64,000 nt of DNA from VAZQ01 sp963841705 (GCA_963841705.1 CAWJDY010000027.1:1-64000); one strand, 5' to 3'; shown: positions 53,127 to 61,827, numbered from the stretch's first letter. The notes: a model not told the origin generated them from the sequence alone. Numbers and translations: made by a program.

Positions 53127-53261
53127 GTCACCGCGTCAAGGCGCTAGAAAATCGAGCGAGACAGCTCGAAATCGGCCATTCGGCGACCTAAAGTCTTGCG
53201 CTTGCAGCCAGCCCCAACCTCCTAGCGCACTATACCGCGGAGGCGTTTGTGTCGTCGCCTC
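53127..53261. other. Spacer before the recombinase relic
   Basis: No gene is supported. Confidence 0.3.
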
Positions 53262-53557
53262 GAAAGGGCGGCTAATGCGCTGCACTGTACCGGGATCGAC
53301 GCGGAACCGAGCAGCGATCCTGCGAACGCCCGCTGTGCGTCCAGGCGCGTTCAGGGCCTCACGAATAGCCTCTTCCGTCTTGGCCGGTATCGGCGGCCTG
53401 CCGAAATGATCAGGGTTGGGGGCACGGTCGCCTCCCTCGCCGGGGTCGGATGCGCGACGATCAGTCCTTCCAGAATTCCTTTGAACCTGTCTGGCGCCAA
53501 CGCGGTGTAGCGCACCATGCGATCGAGCTGCCCGCCGCTTAGGTTGTAGCGCGACAA
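53262..53557 (-). pseudogene. Decayed recombinase C-terminal remnant
   Basis: From 53557 the minus strand reads NLSGGQLDRMVRYTALAPDR, like the C-terminal end of a large serine recombinase. After a frame change near 53400, another frame reads PIPAKTEEAIREALNAPGRT and RIAARFRVDPGTVQRIS, which matches the helix-turn-helix tail of resolvases. No catalytic N-terminus is present. This is a relic; its boundaries are approximate. Confidence 0.45.
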
Positions 53558-53846
53558 TTGGATGAGAACGGCTAGCGGCGATCAGGGCGTGAAGCGGCGG
53601 CCGGTAGCGGTGTTATGATCTGCTTGGGTCTTCCGGTTCGCAAGCACTTTTTTGCACGGCACGATCTCCCTCGACCGGAGGCCATCTGATCGGCAATCGG
53701 TGTCGAATGTACCTCGTTCCGAGAAAGCGAGCCCGTAGGAAGGCCACCGGTGCGTTTTTTGAAAGGGGTCGGCATGTCAGTATCCCCCTTTTTGTGCCTT
53801 CTTCAATTTCCCGCTGGTGCCGCTTTTGATTGTCGCGGAGCGTCAA

Positions 53847-54190
53847 TCAGCCCTTGTCCTTGATTGTCGCGTGGGTCGGGGGCCGACCTCGGCCACGCTT
53901 GTGATCGAGCGCGGCGCGGCGTCGATAGCTCTTGACATTCATCTCGAGGATCGTTGAGTGGTGGACAAGGCCGGTCGATGGCTGCCAGCGTCATAGCTTG
54001 ATCCGGGAACACCTTGCTCCATGCGCCGAATGGCTGGTTTGCGGTGATCAGCATCGAGCGTCGCTCGTAGCGGGTTCCGATCAGCTCGAACAGCACGCTC
54101 GTTTCGGCTTGATCCTTGCTGACATAGGCAATGTCGTCGAGGATCAGCAGTTGATACTTGTCGAGCTTGGCGAGCGTGTAACATCGCAGC
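53847..54190 (-). pseudogene. istB: IS21-family helper ATPase (istB) remnant
   Basis: The minus strand reads YTLAKLDKYQLLILDDIAYV (Walker B region of IstB), then VLFELIGTRYERRSMLITAN, QPFGAWSKVFPDQAMTLAAI, followed after a one-base insertion near 53970 by the typical ending ILEMNVKSYRRRAALDHKRG. The Walker A half is missing. Truncated and frameshifted, it marks an old IS21 insertion. Confidence 0.8.
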
Positions 54191-54652
54191 TTTGCTCCTT
54201 GTCACGGGCCGGCGAGCTGCGCGATCCCACTGGGCCAACCACGCAGTCCCCCGCTCGTGTCGAGGGAAGTACAATAGCTCATTTCACCCGGTGATGCGGG
54301 GCTGATGTGGGAAGGCATGGCGGTATGAAGCCAATGCGACCGGAACCACGTAAGCCTGCATGGCTGCGTGACTAGGCGCATTTTGTTGCGCACCGCCGTC
54401 CCGGTCGATGGCGGCGGATGCAGGGGCTTGTCAATAATCGGGCTGACGGTTGGCAGCCGCCTGCTCAGGCAGGCCGGGCAATGAAAATACGATCGATTGG
54501 GATGGGCGACCCATGCGAGATGGGGAGACCGTGAGCGCGACCGGAATTTTGTTGCGCCTGCAACCACCGTCCCGATCTCCCGCAAGACCACGGCGTCCTG
54601 CTCGGCGCGCACGCTGATGTTTAATCGCCCCCTTTACTCCGCTTTTGGAGCT
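54191..54652. other. Stretch with no supported gene
   Basis: Between the istB relic and the small protein at 54653 I see only short, low-quality frames on the minus strand. It may contain further IS debris. Confidence 0.35.
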
Positions 54653-54892
54653 TCAAGAGTATGAAGCAGCTTCGACCTGATGCAATGGCTTTATGGAGCC
54701 GATGGGACGTACGATAACCCTGTATCCCAACCAACTCGATTTAACTGTTTTAAGCTCGGGATGCCGTGCCGATTTGACATAGAGGAATATAGCGGAGTGG
54801 CCATCACTTAGCTGGCCAGTTCCGACTGAAACGAACCATGGAAATCTCCGATAACGAGAGTGCAGTTGCAATGCCGCCTCATCGAGAGTCAT
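54653..54892 (-). CDS. Small protein downstream of the Nal1-like peptidase (79 aa)
   Basis: This protein begins MTLDEAALQLHSRYRRFPWF and continues with a beta-rich stretch (VSVGTGQLSDGHSAIFLYVK) and VKSSWLGYRVIVRPIGSI. The start at 54892 lies right after the peptidase stop and has GGGG upstream; an alternative in-frame ATG at 54910 overlaps the peptidase by 17 bases. Coupled translation is likely. It could be a partner, substrate or inhibitor of the peptidase, which is inference. No family is recognised. Confidence 0.65.
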   Translation of the reverse strand: MTLDEAALQLHSRYRRFPWFVSVGTGQLSDGHSAIFLYVKSARHPELKTVKSSWLGYRVIVRPIGSIKPLHQVEAASYS

Positions 54893-54893
54893 C

Positions 54894-55964
54894 TCATACC
54901 CCGTGGCCATCGACGAGTGTCAATCCGCCGAACAGTGCGACAGCGGCTGGCATTGGGATCATCCATCCGTAATCCCCACTTGGGTTGCCCGCGAATAGGA
55001 CGCCAACAGCCATCTTCCCATCTTCACGTACGATTAAACTCCCCGAGTCTCCGGGCAAGCAAAAGTACTGTGAATTGCGGGCGCGCACGGTCCAGACATC
55101 CTGAAACCAGACTGTACCCTTGAAATGTCTTGCGCTGTACTCAATCGGCGTGGGGGTATTGATACGAGCTTCCACCTCACCAAACGTTAAACCGGTCGTT
55201 CTTCCGATCTTCTTTACACGTTGTAGCGATATCGGATCCATGATGTGCCGAGGAGTGTCATAACCTTCACTGACGTCACCCTGCCAAGAGCTCACCGCAT
55301 TATCATCTGTAACACGCGCGAGTGCCAAATCGATCCCGCCCGGAACCACAAAATGCGGATCACCACTGCGTAGTTCCTGCAACATATGATGACGACCAAT
55401 TTCATGAGGCGCAATCGCGTCTGGGCGGCCATCCATGCTTGCGGGAGCGAGGATTGGCTGATTAAGCGGAACATGGTTGCAGCCGCTAAGCACATGGTTG
55501 TTCGAAAGAAGGAACAGACCGGAGCGACGGGCCATTTTGACGATGACACCCAATGTTCCCGCGGAACGCTCTGAAGTTGGCCCGCATGAACTCCCGCAGC
55601 AAACTCTTTTTTTTCGTTCAAAGATGTTGCCACGGTTGGTACTACGCGCGAATGCCTCCGGTCTAACGGTAATCGGCCCCATTCGGTGAACTTTCACCGG
55701 CACGCCGTCGATTTCGTGGGGGAGAGCCTTCATCTGCTTAACCGCGCCGCGGGTTAGGTAAACATGGACTGCTGGATCATCGGTCCCTCCCTGCTCGAAG
55801 CCGACTGATTGGACCGCTAACCCGCTGAATCCCTCAAGGCGACTTGCGTAGCTCGCTACTTCTTCGTCTTCGACAGCTGCTGCGGACACCTGGGCAGGCA
55901 ACTCAACCGGCCCTGTGGATGCGCTGTAACGACCGCTCCGAAGGAATTCGTAAGCCAGCTGCAT
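54894..55964 (-). CDS. Trypsin-fold serine peptidase (Nal1-like)
   Basis: This 356-residue protein has the trypsin-fold triad in order: His in FLLSNNHVLSGCNHV near residue 155, Asp in GGIDLALARVTD near 220, and Ser in YFCLPGDSGSLIVRED near 315. KKIGRTTGLTFGEVEARI near 270 is typical of the Nal1-type peptidase group. There is no signal peptide, so action in the cytoplasm is likely. The N-terminal 100 residues are unknown and have a FEQGGTDDPAVHVYLTRGAV segment. The start at 55964 has GAGGAA seven bases upstream; the longer frame to 56015 lacks a site. It is followed by a coupled small ORF inside mobile DNA, so an accessory role is likely. Confidence 0.85.
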   Translation of the reverse strand: MQLAYEFLRSGRYSASTGPVELPAQVSAAAVEDEEVASYASRLEGFSGLAVQSVGFEQGGTDDPAVHVYLTRGAVKQMKALPHEIDGVPVKVHRMGPITVRPEAFARSTNRGNIFERKKRVCCGSSCGPTSERSAGTLGVIVKMARRSGLFLLSNNHVLSGCNHVPLNQPILAPASMDGRPDAIAPHEIGRHHMLQELRSGDPHFVVPGGIDLALARVTDDNAVSSWQGDVSEGYDTPRHIMDPISLQRVKKIGRTTGLTFGEVEARINTPTPIEYSARHFKGTVWFQDVWTVRARNSQYFCLPGDSGSLIVREDGKMAVGVLFAGNPSGDYGWMIPMPAAVALFGGLTLVDGHGV

Positions 55965-56066
55965 AGCGATTTCCTCAGCGTGGTTGTGTTCTGTTACTCC
56001 TCTACCATCAGGCATATCTCAGCCCACAGTCACCGAATCGACATACTTGAAGAATTCGGGGTGTAT

Positions 56067-56612
56067 TCATCGTCCCGCGCTCACACGATAAACCGACGCT
56101 CGGCCGATTCCCAGCTGCCGGGCGATTTCTGTTGGTCCAAGTCCTGACGCCTTGAGAGCCTCGACCGTCGCAATATCGATGCTCGGCTTCCGCCCCTTAT
56201 AGACGCCCGCGGCCTTGGCCTTCGCGATCCCCTCGAGCTGGCGCTCGCGGCGCAGGTTTGTCTCGAACTCGGCAAACACCCCCAGCATGTCCAGAAAGCA
56301 CTTGCCCGCGGCTGTGCTGGTGTCGATCGGCTGCTCGGTCGCTCGCAGAGCGGCACCGCGGCCCTTCAGCGTCCGCACGATGTCCTGAAGATCTGCGATC
56401 GAGCGCGCAAGCCGATCGATGCGCGTGACCACCAGCACGTCGCCTTCGCGGATGAAATCCAGAATGGTGGCAAGTTCAGCGCGCCCCTTCGTCGTGGTGC
56501 CGCTCGCCTTCTCCTTGCGGATCACGTCGCACCCAGCCGCCTTGAGCGCCTGGATCTGGACCGTGAGGTCCTGATCTGTGGTGCTGACGCGGGCATATCC
56601 GATAGCAGTCAT
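56067..56612 (-). CDS. Serine recombinase (resolvase/invertase family)
   Basis: This 181-residue protein has the catalytic serine in IGYARVSTTDQDL near residue 10, VLVVTRIDRLARSIADLQDI near 62 carrying catalytic Arg residues, GKCFLDMLGVFAEFETNLRR near 100 and a C-terminal helix-turn-helix (ALKASGLGPTEIARQLGIGR). Length equals Tn3-type resolvases. ATG 56612 has AGGGGACC before it. Res-like repeats stand 50-100 bases upstream. Confidence 0.93.
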   Translation of the reverse strand: MTAIGYARVSTTDQDLTVQIQALKAAGCDVIRKEKASGTTTKGRAELATILDFIREGDVLVVTRIDRLARSIADLQDIVRTLKGRGAALRATEQPIDTSTAAGKCFLDMLGVFAEFETNLRRERQLEGIAKAKAAGVYKGRKPSIDIATVEALKASGLGPTEIARQLGIGRASVYRVSAGR

Positions 56613-56663
56613 CTTGGTCCCCCTGGGAATGTCTCGTTTGACTCTAGACCTTCGCAAGGTACC

Positions 56664-56711
56664 GTCTCATAATTCTAAAGTCAACCCATATGAGACAATA
56701 TTTCTGTCTCA
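56664..56711. repeat. Res-like inverted repeats upstream of the resolvase
   Basis: GTCTCAT (56664-56670) and ATGAGAC (56690-56696) form an inverted repeat, and GTCTCA recurs at 56706-56711 so that TGAGAC and GTCTCA also form a second inverted repeat (9-base gap). Such spaced inverted half-sites are typical of resolvase binding sites. Confidence 0.5.
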
Positions 56712-57076
56712 CGGCAGTGACTCGCGGGGGTGTACCCTATCGATACGACGAATGTCGGTGGGCGCCTCCTTTAGGGCGGCCCAGAAGAGACTCACGTTCG
56801 TGCTAAATGGCCTCACAATGCCCTAGAGACGGGCGCTGGCGCTTTGATCGTCACCGCAGGTTCTTGGCGATTGCCGCCCCTTTACTTTCATTATTTTCCA
56901 TCACGCCTGTCAGCCGCCGACGCTGGATCAGGCTATGCGTGCAGCGCAGAGCTTATCGTGACGCGCGCGACGAGGCGTGACGCAGATTCACATACTTTCC
57001 GTTGGCGTATGTATCACAGCTCGCCCTGGTCATACCCTCTCTATTTTTCTTTTTCTCTCACATAAGGAGAGAAGGG

Positions 57077-57147
57077 TCGTCACGGTCGTCACGGCGTCGT
57101 TTTTCAAACAGCGTTAGTGGCTTGCCGCCGCTCGGAGTTCGTCACGG
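57077..57147. repeat. Three copies of TCGTCACGG
   Basis: The 9-mer TCGTCACGG occurs at 57077-57085, 57086-57094 (tandem) and 57139-57147. It is near the 3' end of the primase-helicase gene. Iteron-like function is a guess. Confidence 0.4.
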
Positions 57148-57290
57148 CCTCGTCCATCCGCGTCGCGGGTATATCAAACCGCTTCCATTCGCGTCCAAAG
57201 AACCACAATGCTGCCATATTTCGGCGCCGGTCAACCGGCGATTAAATAACACGTTGCAGCCGCGCCCAGTCGTCCCTTGAGGTATGCAAA

Positions 57291-59474
57291 TCAAAGGGGA
57301 GAGGGGGCGGCAGCATCGAGCTGCGTGATGATAATCAGGCGTCCACCATGCGCACGCCTGCGTTCCACGTGAATACCTTGAGCGCGGAGCAGCGGCGCAG
57401 CCCGGTCAATCCGGTTCGTAAGCCCCGCAGGTGACGTTGGCCAAGATTTCAGTTTCCGCTGGGACTCCGTGGCGTGGCTATTGAGACAGTCGAACAGCTG
57501 GGTTGGCGTCCCCTCCCAAGCCTTGGTGGTTGAATTGCGAATGAACCCGGTGAGCACTATCGCCACCACGTCGGCTTCAAACGCGGTCTGCGCGCTCTCT
57601 CGTGCGTTTGTTCGATAGGCTTCTAGTACGTCACCATCATCGAACCCGAGATTAGCTTCCGCAGCGGTCGCCCACTTGAGGGCACCGACGAGGCGCGGCT
57701 GCTCAGAGAGGATCACGGCATCCAAGTTGCGCAAAGCAGCGCAGACCGCATCAAGCAGACCACCCAGGATGTACGGCCGCGCCTTCTGCCACCGATCGAG
57801 AATCTCGCGTTCGGCGAGTCTGTCGGTTGTGAATGGAGGCAGGTTAATGCTTAGCACCCGGCTGGCCAGATCCTCTCGTTCTGCCAACCGCGGAATGCCG
57901 TTCACGATGACAGGTCGCTTCGCCTTGTGAATCGCAAGCTCATCGTCGGTATAGAGCTTGACCGCAACAAAGCTGTCGCCACTGGCAAGCCTGCAAAGCG
58001 CATCAGACAGCCAGCCTGGAATATGCGAAATGTTTTCAAAGCCGACGAGCCAAGTCTGCTTTGCAAAAACAATGAGCGCCCGATCATCCTTCGGAATCGA
58101 CAGCGCCTTTTCGTCGCGCGGATCAATCAGATCCATCAGCAGGCGAGTGAGCATTGTCTTTCCAGAACCGGATTCACCGTGCACCATCAGGATCGGAAAA
58201 GTCCCAGTATCCTTCAAACAGCTCAGCAGCCAGACAACCACCAAAATGAAGTGCTCCTGCGTAAGATTGCCTAGAAACTCGCGCAGTTTCATGATGCCAG
58301 ATAATTGCTCTGTCATGCTCTCGGGGATCGGAATCGGAAGCATGCCGTCGCGTCGTACAAACTTGATGGGCGCGTCGGGGACGACCACCCATCCATTCCG
58401 AGAGCACTCGATTGATCGCCATTGGTCATCGCAGAGGTCCACATAGACGCGGTCACGGTGCTCTCCCACTCGAATAAAGGCAGTGTGCCGCTTGCCCTTC
58501 CCAACAGCGATGGCCTCGACGGCGTTCAGGCATTCGTCCATTGCCTGTCTGCTGGGGGAAGATTGTTTTTGCTCGACATATTGGAGCGTTAGCCAGTTAC
58601 GGAATCGCAGTGACCGGACCGGCGCATGCTCATGGTGTCCGCCGCAAGGAAACGTTGCATAAGCCTTGTTGGCGTCGTCATGCCAGAGCTCGCAGACATC
58701 GGTGTACCGCATGAGCTCGTCACGTTGCGGCGGTGCGCGGCGCCGTTTTCGCTGCTTGCCGTCCCCATCAGTTTCGACCGCGTCCTGTAACGGCTTTTCG
58801 CTCACCTGGGGGACCACCGCATTCGTGATCAATCGCATGGTCTGCGCCTCGTCGAAACCGGAGACGAGGGCATCGTGTGCGTCCCAAGTCGCAGGTACGC
58901 CAGACGGCGGTCTGATGATACAGACGCGGGTTGCGCCAGCAGCGATGACTTGCCTGATAACCGCATGCGCATAGTCACGGCCCGCCTTGTCGTTATCTGG
59001 CCATACGACGACATCGCGCCGCGCCAGCGACGACCAATCGGCATGGCTTGCGGCCTTCGAGCCGCCAGCGCTAGTGACACAAACATATCCTGATGCGAGC
59101 TTTTCTGCCGCACGGCATGCTTTTTCCCCCTCAACGATCAGCACAGGTGCGGTTGGCCGGTTATGAAGCCGGTCTAAATTGAATAGTGGTCGCGGCTTGT
59201 CCCAAGTCTGCCAGCGCCAGTCTTTCAGGAATCCTCCAGGGTGCCGGCAATAGGTGAGCGGACGGAATTCTTTCCCGGTGTGCAGATCAAACCGCAGGAC
59301 GAAGCCGTTGGTTTCGCCGGTAGCTGCAACATAGGTGTAGACCTCGTTCGGCTCGCCAAGTGTCGGATGGCGGGTGGGGGGTGGAGGCGCATCAGCAGGG
59401 ACCGGAACGATGGGCAACCATCCCCTTTCGTTTCTGGGCTCAGCGGGATCAAGCGGCTTGAAGGGATCACTCAT
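57291..59474 (-). CDS. Toprim/AAA primase-helicase-like protein
   Basis: This 727-residue protein combines a Toprim-like domain (APVLIVEGEKACRAAEKLAS near 110, DVVVWPDNDKAGRDYAHAVI near 150) with a superfamily 3-like or DUF927-type ATPase: Walker A in LMVHGESGSGKTMLTRLLM near 435, Walker B region LIVFAKQTWLVGFENISHIP near 470, and KRPVIVNGIPRLAEREDLAS near 515. It is typical of replication modules in satellites and islands. Start at 59474 (MSDPFKPLD) overlaps the upstream gene by 8 bases; the longer frame from 59489 adds only five residues. Phage-like replication is the likely role. Confidence 0.88.
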   Translation of the reverse strand: MSDPFKPLDPAEPRNERGWLPIVPVPADAPPPPTRHPTLGEPNEVYTYVAATGETNGFVLRFDLHTGKEFRPLTYCRHPGGFLKDWRWQTWDKPRPLFNLDRLHNRPTAPVLIVEGEKACRAAEKLASGYVCVTSAGGSKAASHADWSSLARRDVVVWPDNDKAGRDYAHAVIRQVIAAGATRVCIIRPPSGVPATWDAHDALVSGFDEAQTMRLITNAVVPQVSEKPLQDAVETDGDGKQRKRRRAPPQRDELMRYTDVCELWHDDANKAYATFPCGGHHEHAPVRSLRFRNWLTLQYVEQKQSSPSRQAMDECLNAVEAIAVGKGKRHTAFIRVGEHRDRVYVDLCDDQWRSIECSRNGWVVVPDAPIKFVRRDGMLPIPIPESMTEQLSGIMKLREFLGNLTQEHFILVVVWLLSCLKDTGTFPILMVHGESGSGKTMLTRLLMDLIDPRDEKALSIPKDDRALIVFAKQTWLVGFENISHIPGWLSDALCRLASGDSFVAVKLYTDDELAIHKAKRPVIVNGIPRLAEREDLASRVLSINLPPFTTDRLAEREILDRWQKARPYILGGLLDAVCAALRNLDAVILSEQPRLVGALKWATAAEANLGFDDGDVLEAYRTNARESAQTAFEADVVAIVLTGFIRNSTTKAWEGTPTQLFDCLNSHATESQRKLKSWPTSPAGLTNRIDRAAPLLRAQGIHVERRRAHGGRLIIITQLDAAAPSPL

Positions 59475-59775
59475 TCGGGTTGACCCCAAGCATCTGGGCG
59501 AGACGAAGTGCGGCTTCCGCTTGGCTCAACCGAAACAAAAAAGCGGCCAAGCTTATCAGGTCGCCCCCATGATCGTCGGTGGCAAAATCAGCCCACGCTC
59601 CACTGCGCAAATTGATCCTGAAACTCCCGATATGTTGATCATCGCGCCGTGGGTTGAGCGCGGCCCACTCGTGGCCAACACGTTTTCCATTTGGCAGCCA
59701 TTGGTGCACGATGCCATAGGAGTTGGCACGAGCTGCTTCTGCAATGCGACGATATGCGATCGGACGGTGCTTCAT
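59467..59775 (-). CDS. Primase-associated zinc-binding-type N-terminal protein
   Basis: This 102-residue protein has the sequence YGIVHQWLPNGKRVGHEWAA, IGSFRINLRSGAWADFATDD and HGGDLISLAAFLFRLSQAEA, the pattern of the primase N-terminal (zinc finger-like) part seen as a separate gene in satellites. No clear four-Cys finger is present, so it may be a zinc-less form. The stop overlaps the start of the primase-helicase (59474), and its start overlaps the PDZ gene (59772) by 4 bases. The ATG at 59775 is used; the upstream start at 59817 would add unrelated sequence. Confidence 0.75.
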   Translation of the reverse strand: MKHRPIAYRRIAEAARANSYGIVHQWLPNGKRVGHEWAALNPRRDDQHIGSFRINLRSGAWADFATDDHGGDLISLAAFLFRLSQAEAALRLAQMLGVNPNE

Positions 59776-60227
59776 GCGTGTCGCCGAGGGCGCCGCAGGC
59801 GATGCGCGTCGCGCCATCTAATCGAGAAGCTACGTGGATTGACGTAGGTAAACACATGCGGTGGCGGCTGTGCTGCTGCTGCACGCATCGCCTCGGTCAC
59901 GATGTCCTCGATCGGGCGATAAAGATCAGGTGGAACACACACCGTAATGTTGGCGGTCTTAAAGTAGCGGGCCAGGAAAAGTTTGAAATTGAGTTCAGAT
60001 GGTCGGCGGTCGCTGAAAATCAAATAGCGAATCAACTCCCACTGGACCTTGTTGACCGTAAAGACAATGTCGCCGGGCTCAAGACCCGCTCGTTCGCTCG
60101 GCGAACCCGCGAGCACGGCATGGATAACGTTGCCGCCGAAAATCGGCTCCGACACAAGAACTAGACCGAGCCGAGCGCATAGCTCAACTCCGTTCGTCAA
60201 GGGCTGAGCGATCAGTCTCATTTCCAA
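59772..60227 (-). CDS. Small PDZ-like domain protein
   Basis: This 151-residue protein contains a PDZ-like core (FGGNVIHAVLAGSPSERAGL, EPGDIVFTVNKVQ near residue 30-62). The rest (RYFKTANITVCVPPDLYRPI) is unrecognised. PDZ domains are unusual in satellite replication modules. It overlaps the methyltransferase-like gene by 10 bases and the primase-type gene by 4, so they are coupled. It lacks a signal peptide. Role unknown. Confidence 0.7.
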   Translation of the reverse strand: MEMRLIAQPLTNGVELCARLGLVLVSEPIFGGNVIHAVLAGSPSERAGLEPGDIVFTVNKVQWELIRYLIFSDRRPSELNFKLFLARYFKTANITVCVPPDLYRPIEDIVTEAMRAAAAQPPPHVFTYVNPRSFSIRWRDAHRLRRPRRHA

Positions 60228-60817
60228 GAGATGCGACGGAGGGTGGTTGGACCGAAATTATTGCTGTCGAACACGAACCATGCGAACGGTACTGCGCTTG
60301 ATGCAATGGGACCGTCCCAACCAGCCCGATGCATCATCGGTAGCCGATTTGAAAACGGATACAGCCTAGCGAGCTGTCCACCATCTAGAATTGGCGCGCG
60401 GCGAGCGCTCTCAAGAAAGGCTAGCCGCAAGAGCATGATGACAAGCGGACAGAGGTTGAGTGCATGCGCGACAAATTCCGCGGCCAATTTGAACGGGGGA
60501 TTTGTAACAATAGCCTCGACGCCGGCCGGCGCCCGCCTCTCCAGGAGAAAGTCAATCCCAGCCGTGCTCTCTGGGCAGCCGTAGTCGCGGAGATCGGTCG
60601 CATCAACTATGTGGCCGACCTCTCGCAACACATGGACGATTGCACCTGGACCACAAGCCGGCTCCCAGATTCGCCTCGGGAGCTGCTCCACCATGAGCAA
60701 CGCACGCACAGCGACTTCGGGCGTTTCATAGAGGTCGTCACCGCGCACCGCGAGGCCTTGTGTTTTATTTTGGGGGTGCGCTCCGCTACGCATGGGCTGG
60801 TGCCTGGCCCATCGCAA
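60218..60817 (-). CDS. N6-adenine-type DNA methyltransferase-like protein
   Basis: This 199-residue protein has a SAM-binding motif (RIWEPACGPGAIVHVLREVG near residue 48) and a NPPF catalytic motif (VEAIVTNPPFKLAAEFV near 100), as in adenine-N6 methyltransferases. It is smaller than most DNA methyltransferases and no target-recognition domain or restriction partner is evident, which suggests a solitary or anti-restriction role. The ATG at 60793 (MRSGAHPQNK) is an alternative to 60817. It lies 32 bases from the excisionase-like gene. Confidence 0.85.
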   Translation of the reverse strand: MRWARHQPMRSGAHPQNKTQGLAVRGDDLYETPEVAVRALLMVEQLPRRIWEPACGPGAIVHVLREVGHIVDATDLRDYGCPESTAGIDFLLERRAPAGVEAIVTNPPFKLAAEFVAHALNLCPLVIMLLRLAFLESARRAPILDGGQLARLYPFSNRLPMMHRAGWDGPIASSAVPFAWFVFDSNNFGPTTLRRISWK

Positions 60818-60849
60818 TGTGACCTGCTTTTCTGCTTTCGCCCGGAGAA

Positions 60850-61080
60850 CTAAGCCGCAGCTGATGCTGTTGGTTCTCGGCCGCGCGTCGGTAACGAACG
60901 CAGCCAGCGCAACAGTTCCTCCGTTTCGATGACGGTTGCTTTGCCGTCCTTTCTGGCAGTCAGTTCTTTGTCTTTGATCGCCAGAAAGATGCGTGTTCGC
61001 GTGCGGCCCGTGATTTCAGCTGCAATGTCCGGAGTAACGGCCAGGTGTGCAGGTTTAATAGCTAACGCTTCGGTGCCCAT
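60850..61080 (-). CDS. Excisionase-like HTH protein (AlpA/MerR type)
   Basis: This 76-residue protein has a winged-helix-like segment (VTPDIAAEITGRTRTRIFLA) followed by IKDKELTARKDGKATVIETE, a pattern of small excisionase/AlpA regulators. It lies in the same operon as the replication genes and probably regulates excision or the module. The C-terminal tail is Ala-rich. ATG 61080 is the only obvious start. Confidence 0.8.
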   Translation of the reverse strand: MGTEALAIKPAHLAVTPDIAAEITGRTRTRIFLAIKDKELTARKDGKATVIETEELLRWLRSLPTRGREPTASAAA

Positions 61081-61221
61081 CTGTGATCCTGTTCCGTGCG
61101 CTATTGCACGAAACGGAACTTATCTCATTAGCGCAAAATCGTCGGCTCGTAATGGTTCAGAATAGCTCACATGCAGTGGTTCATAACTGTTCGGATATCG
61201 AGGAAAAAAAGTAAATTACGT
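61081..61221. other. A/T-rich gap with possible operator or promoter
   Basis: This short, A/T-rich gap includes GTTCATAACTGTTCGGAT and TGGTTCAGAATAGCTCAC segments. It likely contains the promoter of the excisionase-like operon. Nothing more is seen. Confidence 0.35.
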
Positions 61222-61827
61222 TTAGGTCCCTTTCCAAAGCTCATAGGCAAGTGGGCAGGTCACGTTGTCACCGACATGCCAAAAGCATTTTAATTTCGAT
61301 ATGCCTACGAACACAGGGATGTTTATTCCTGTTTGGCCGCTTCGAACGTAACCGGTAAGGCGTTTATTGCCCTCCATGATGGTGAATGGCCCGTTCCGGT
61401 CATGACCAAATAGGATGGGCGGCTCCCAAGCGGATGGCGGAGCCAGCGCCGGTATATCCCTCCTTGCAGCGACCTTATCTAGCTCATTGTTACCTTGACC
61501 CTTTGGGTCATTCCACTCGTGATAAAAAACCGCTCGAATTTCGTCTATCTCTTGATCAGTTAGAAAACGCACTTCGTACCATTCTGTATCGATGGGAATT
61601 TCCGTAAAGAAGATATTCCTGACCTTGTATAAAAATCGCAAGCGCGCTCGATTTTCTTCAGGATCGTTGAGGTTTGCGTTATCTAAGAGAGGATCGATTG
61701 CGAGCTTCCAAACCGCTTCGGGCAACATGAGAAAATTCTGAAGATTGGTTAGACGTTCCGCACGCAGCCAAGCCAGTATCACTTTGTGAATCGAAACCTG
61801 CTGCCAGCTCTTGCTTGCAAAACTCAT
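61222..61827 (-). CDS. Cargo protein of unknown function (201 aa, EGNKRLTGY motif)
   Basis: I do not recognise this protein. It has an N-terminal helical domain (ILAWLRAERLTNLQNFLMLP), a charged middle (EWYEVRFLTDQEIDEIRAVF), and a C-terminal half with FTIMEGNKRLTGYVRSGQTG, which resembles the EGN-R-L core of ParB/Srx-like nucleotide-binding folds. It sits between the integrase/cargo pair and the excisionase gene, a position where satellites carry accessory genes. Its A/T content is higher than neighbours. A role in defence or competition is possible, but untested. Confidence 0.7.
   Translation of the reverse strand: MSFASKSWQQVSIHKVILAWLRAERLTNLQNFLMLPEAVWKLAIDPLLDNANLNDPEENRARLRFLYKVRNIFFTEIPIDTEWYEVRFLTDQEIDEIRAVFYHEWNDPKGQGNNELDKVAARRDIPALAPPSAWEPPILFGHDRNGPFTIMEGNKRLTGYVRSGQTGINIPVFVGISKLKCFWHVGDNVTCPLAYELWKGT

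Larger units (their letters stand above)
56613..57290. other. Intergenic region with res-like repeats and iteron-like repeats
   Basis: No gene is supported. Next to the resolvase start are GTCTCA/TGAGAC repeats, described below. Nearer the primase-helicase, TCGTCACGG occurs at 57077, 57086 and 57139. The composition around 57040-57060 is T rich. It may hold a resolution site and a replication-related repeat. Confidence 0.45.
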
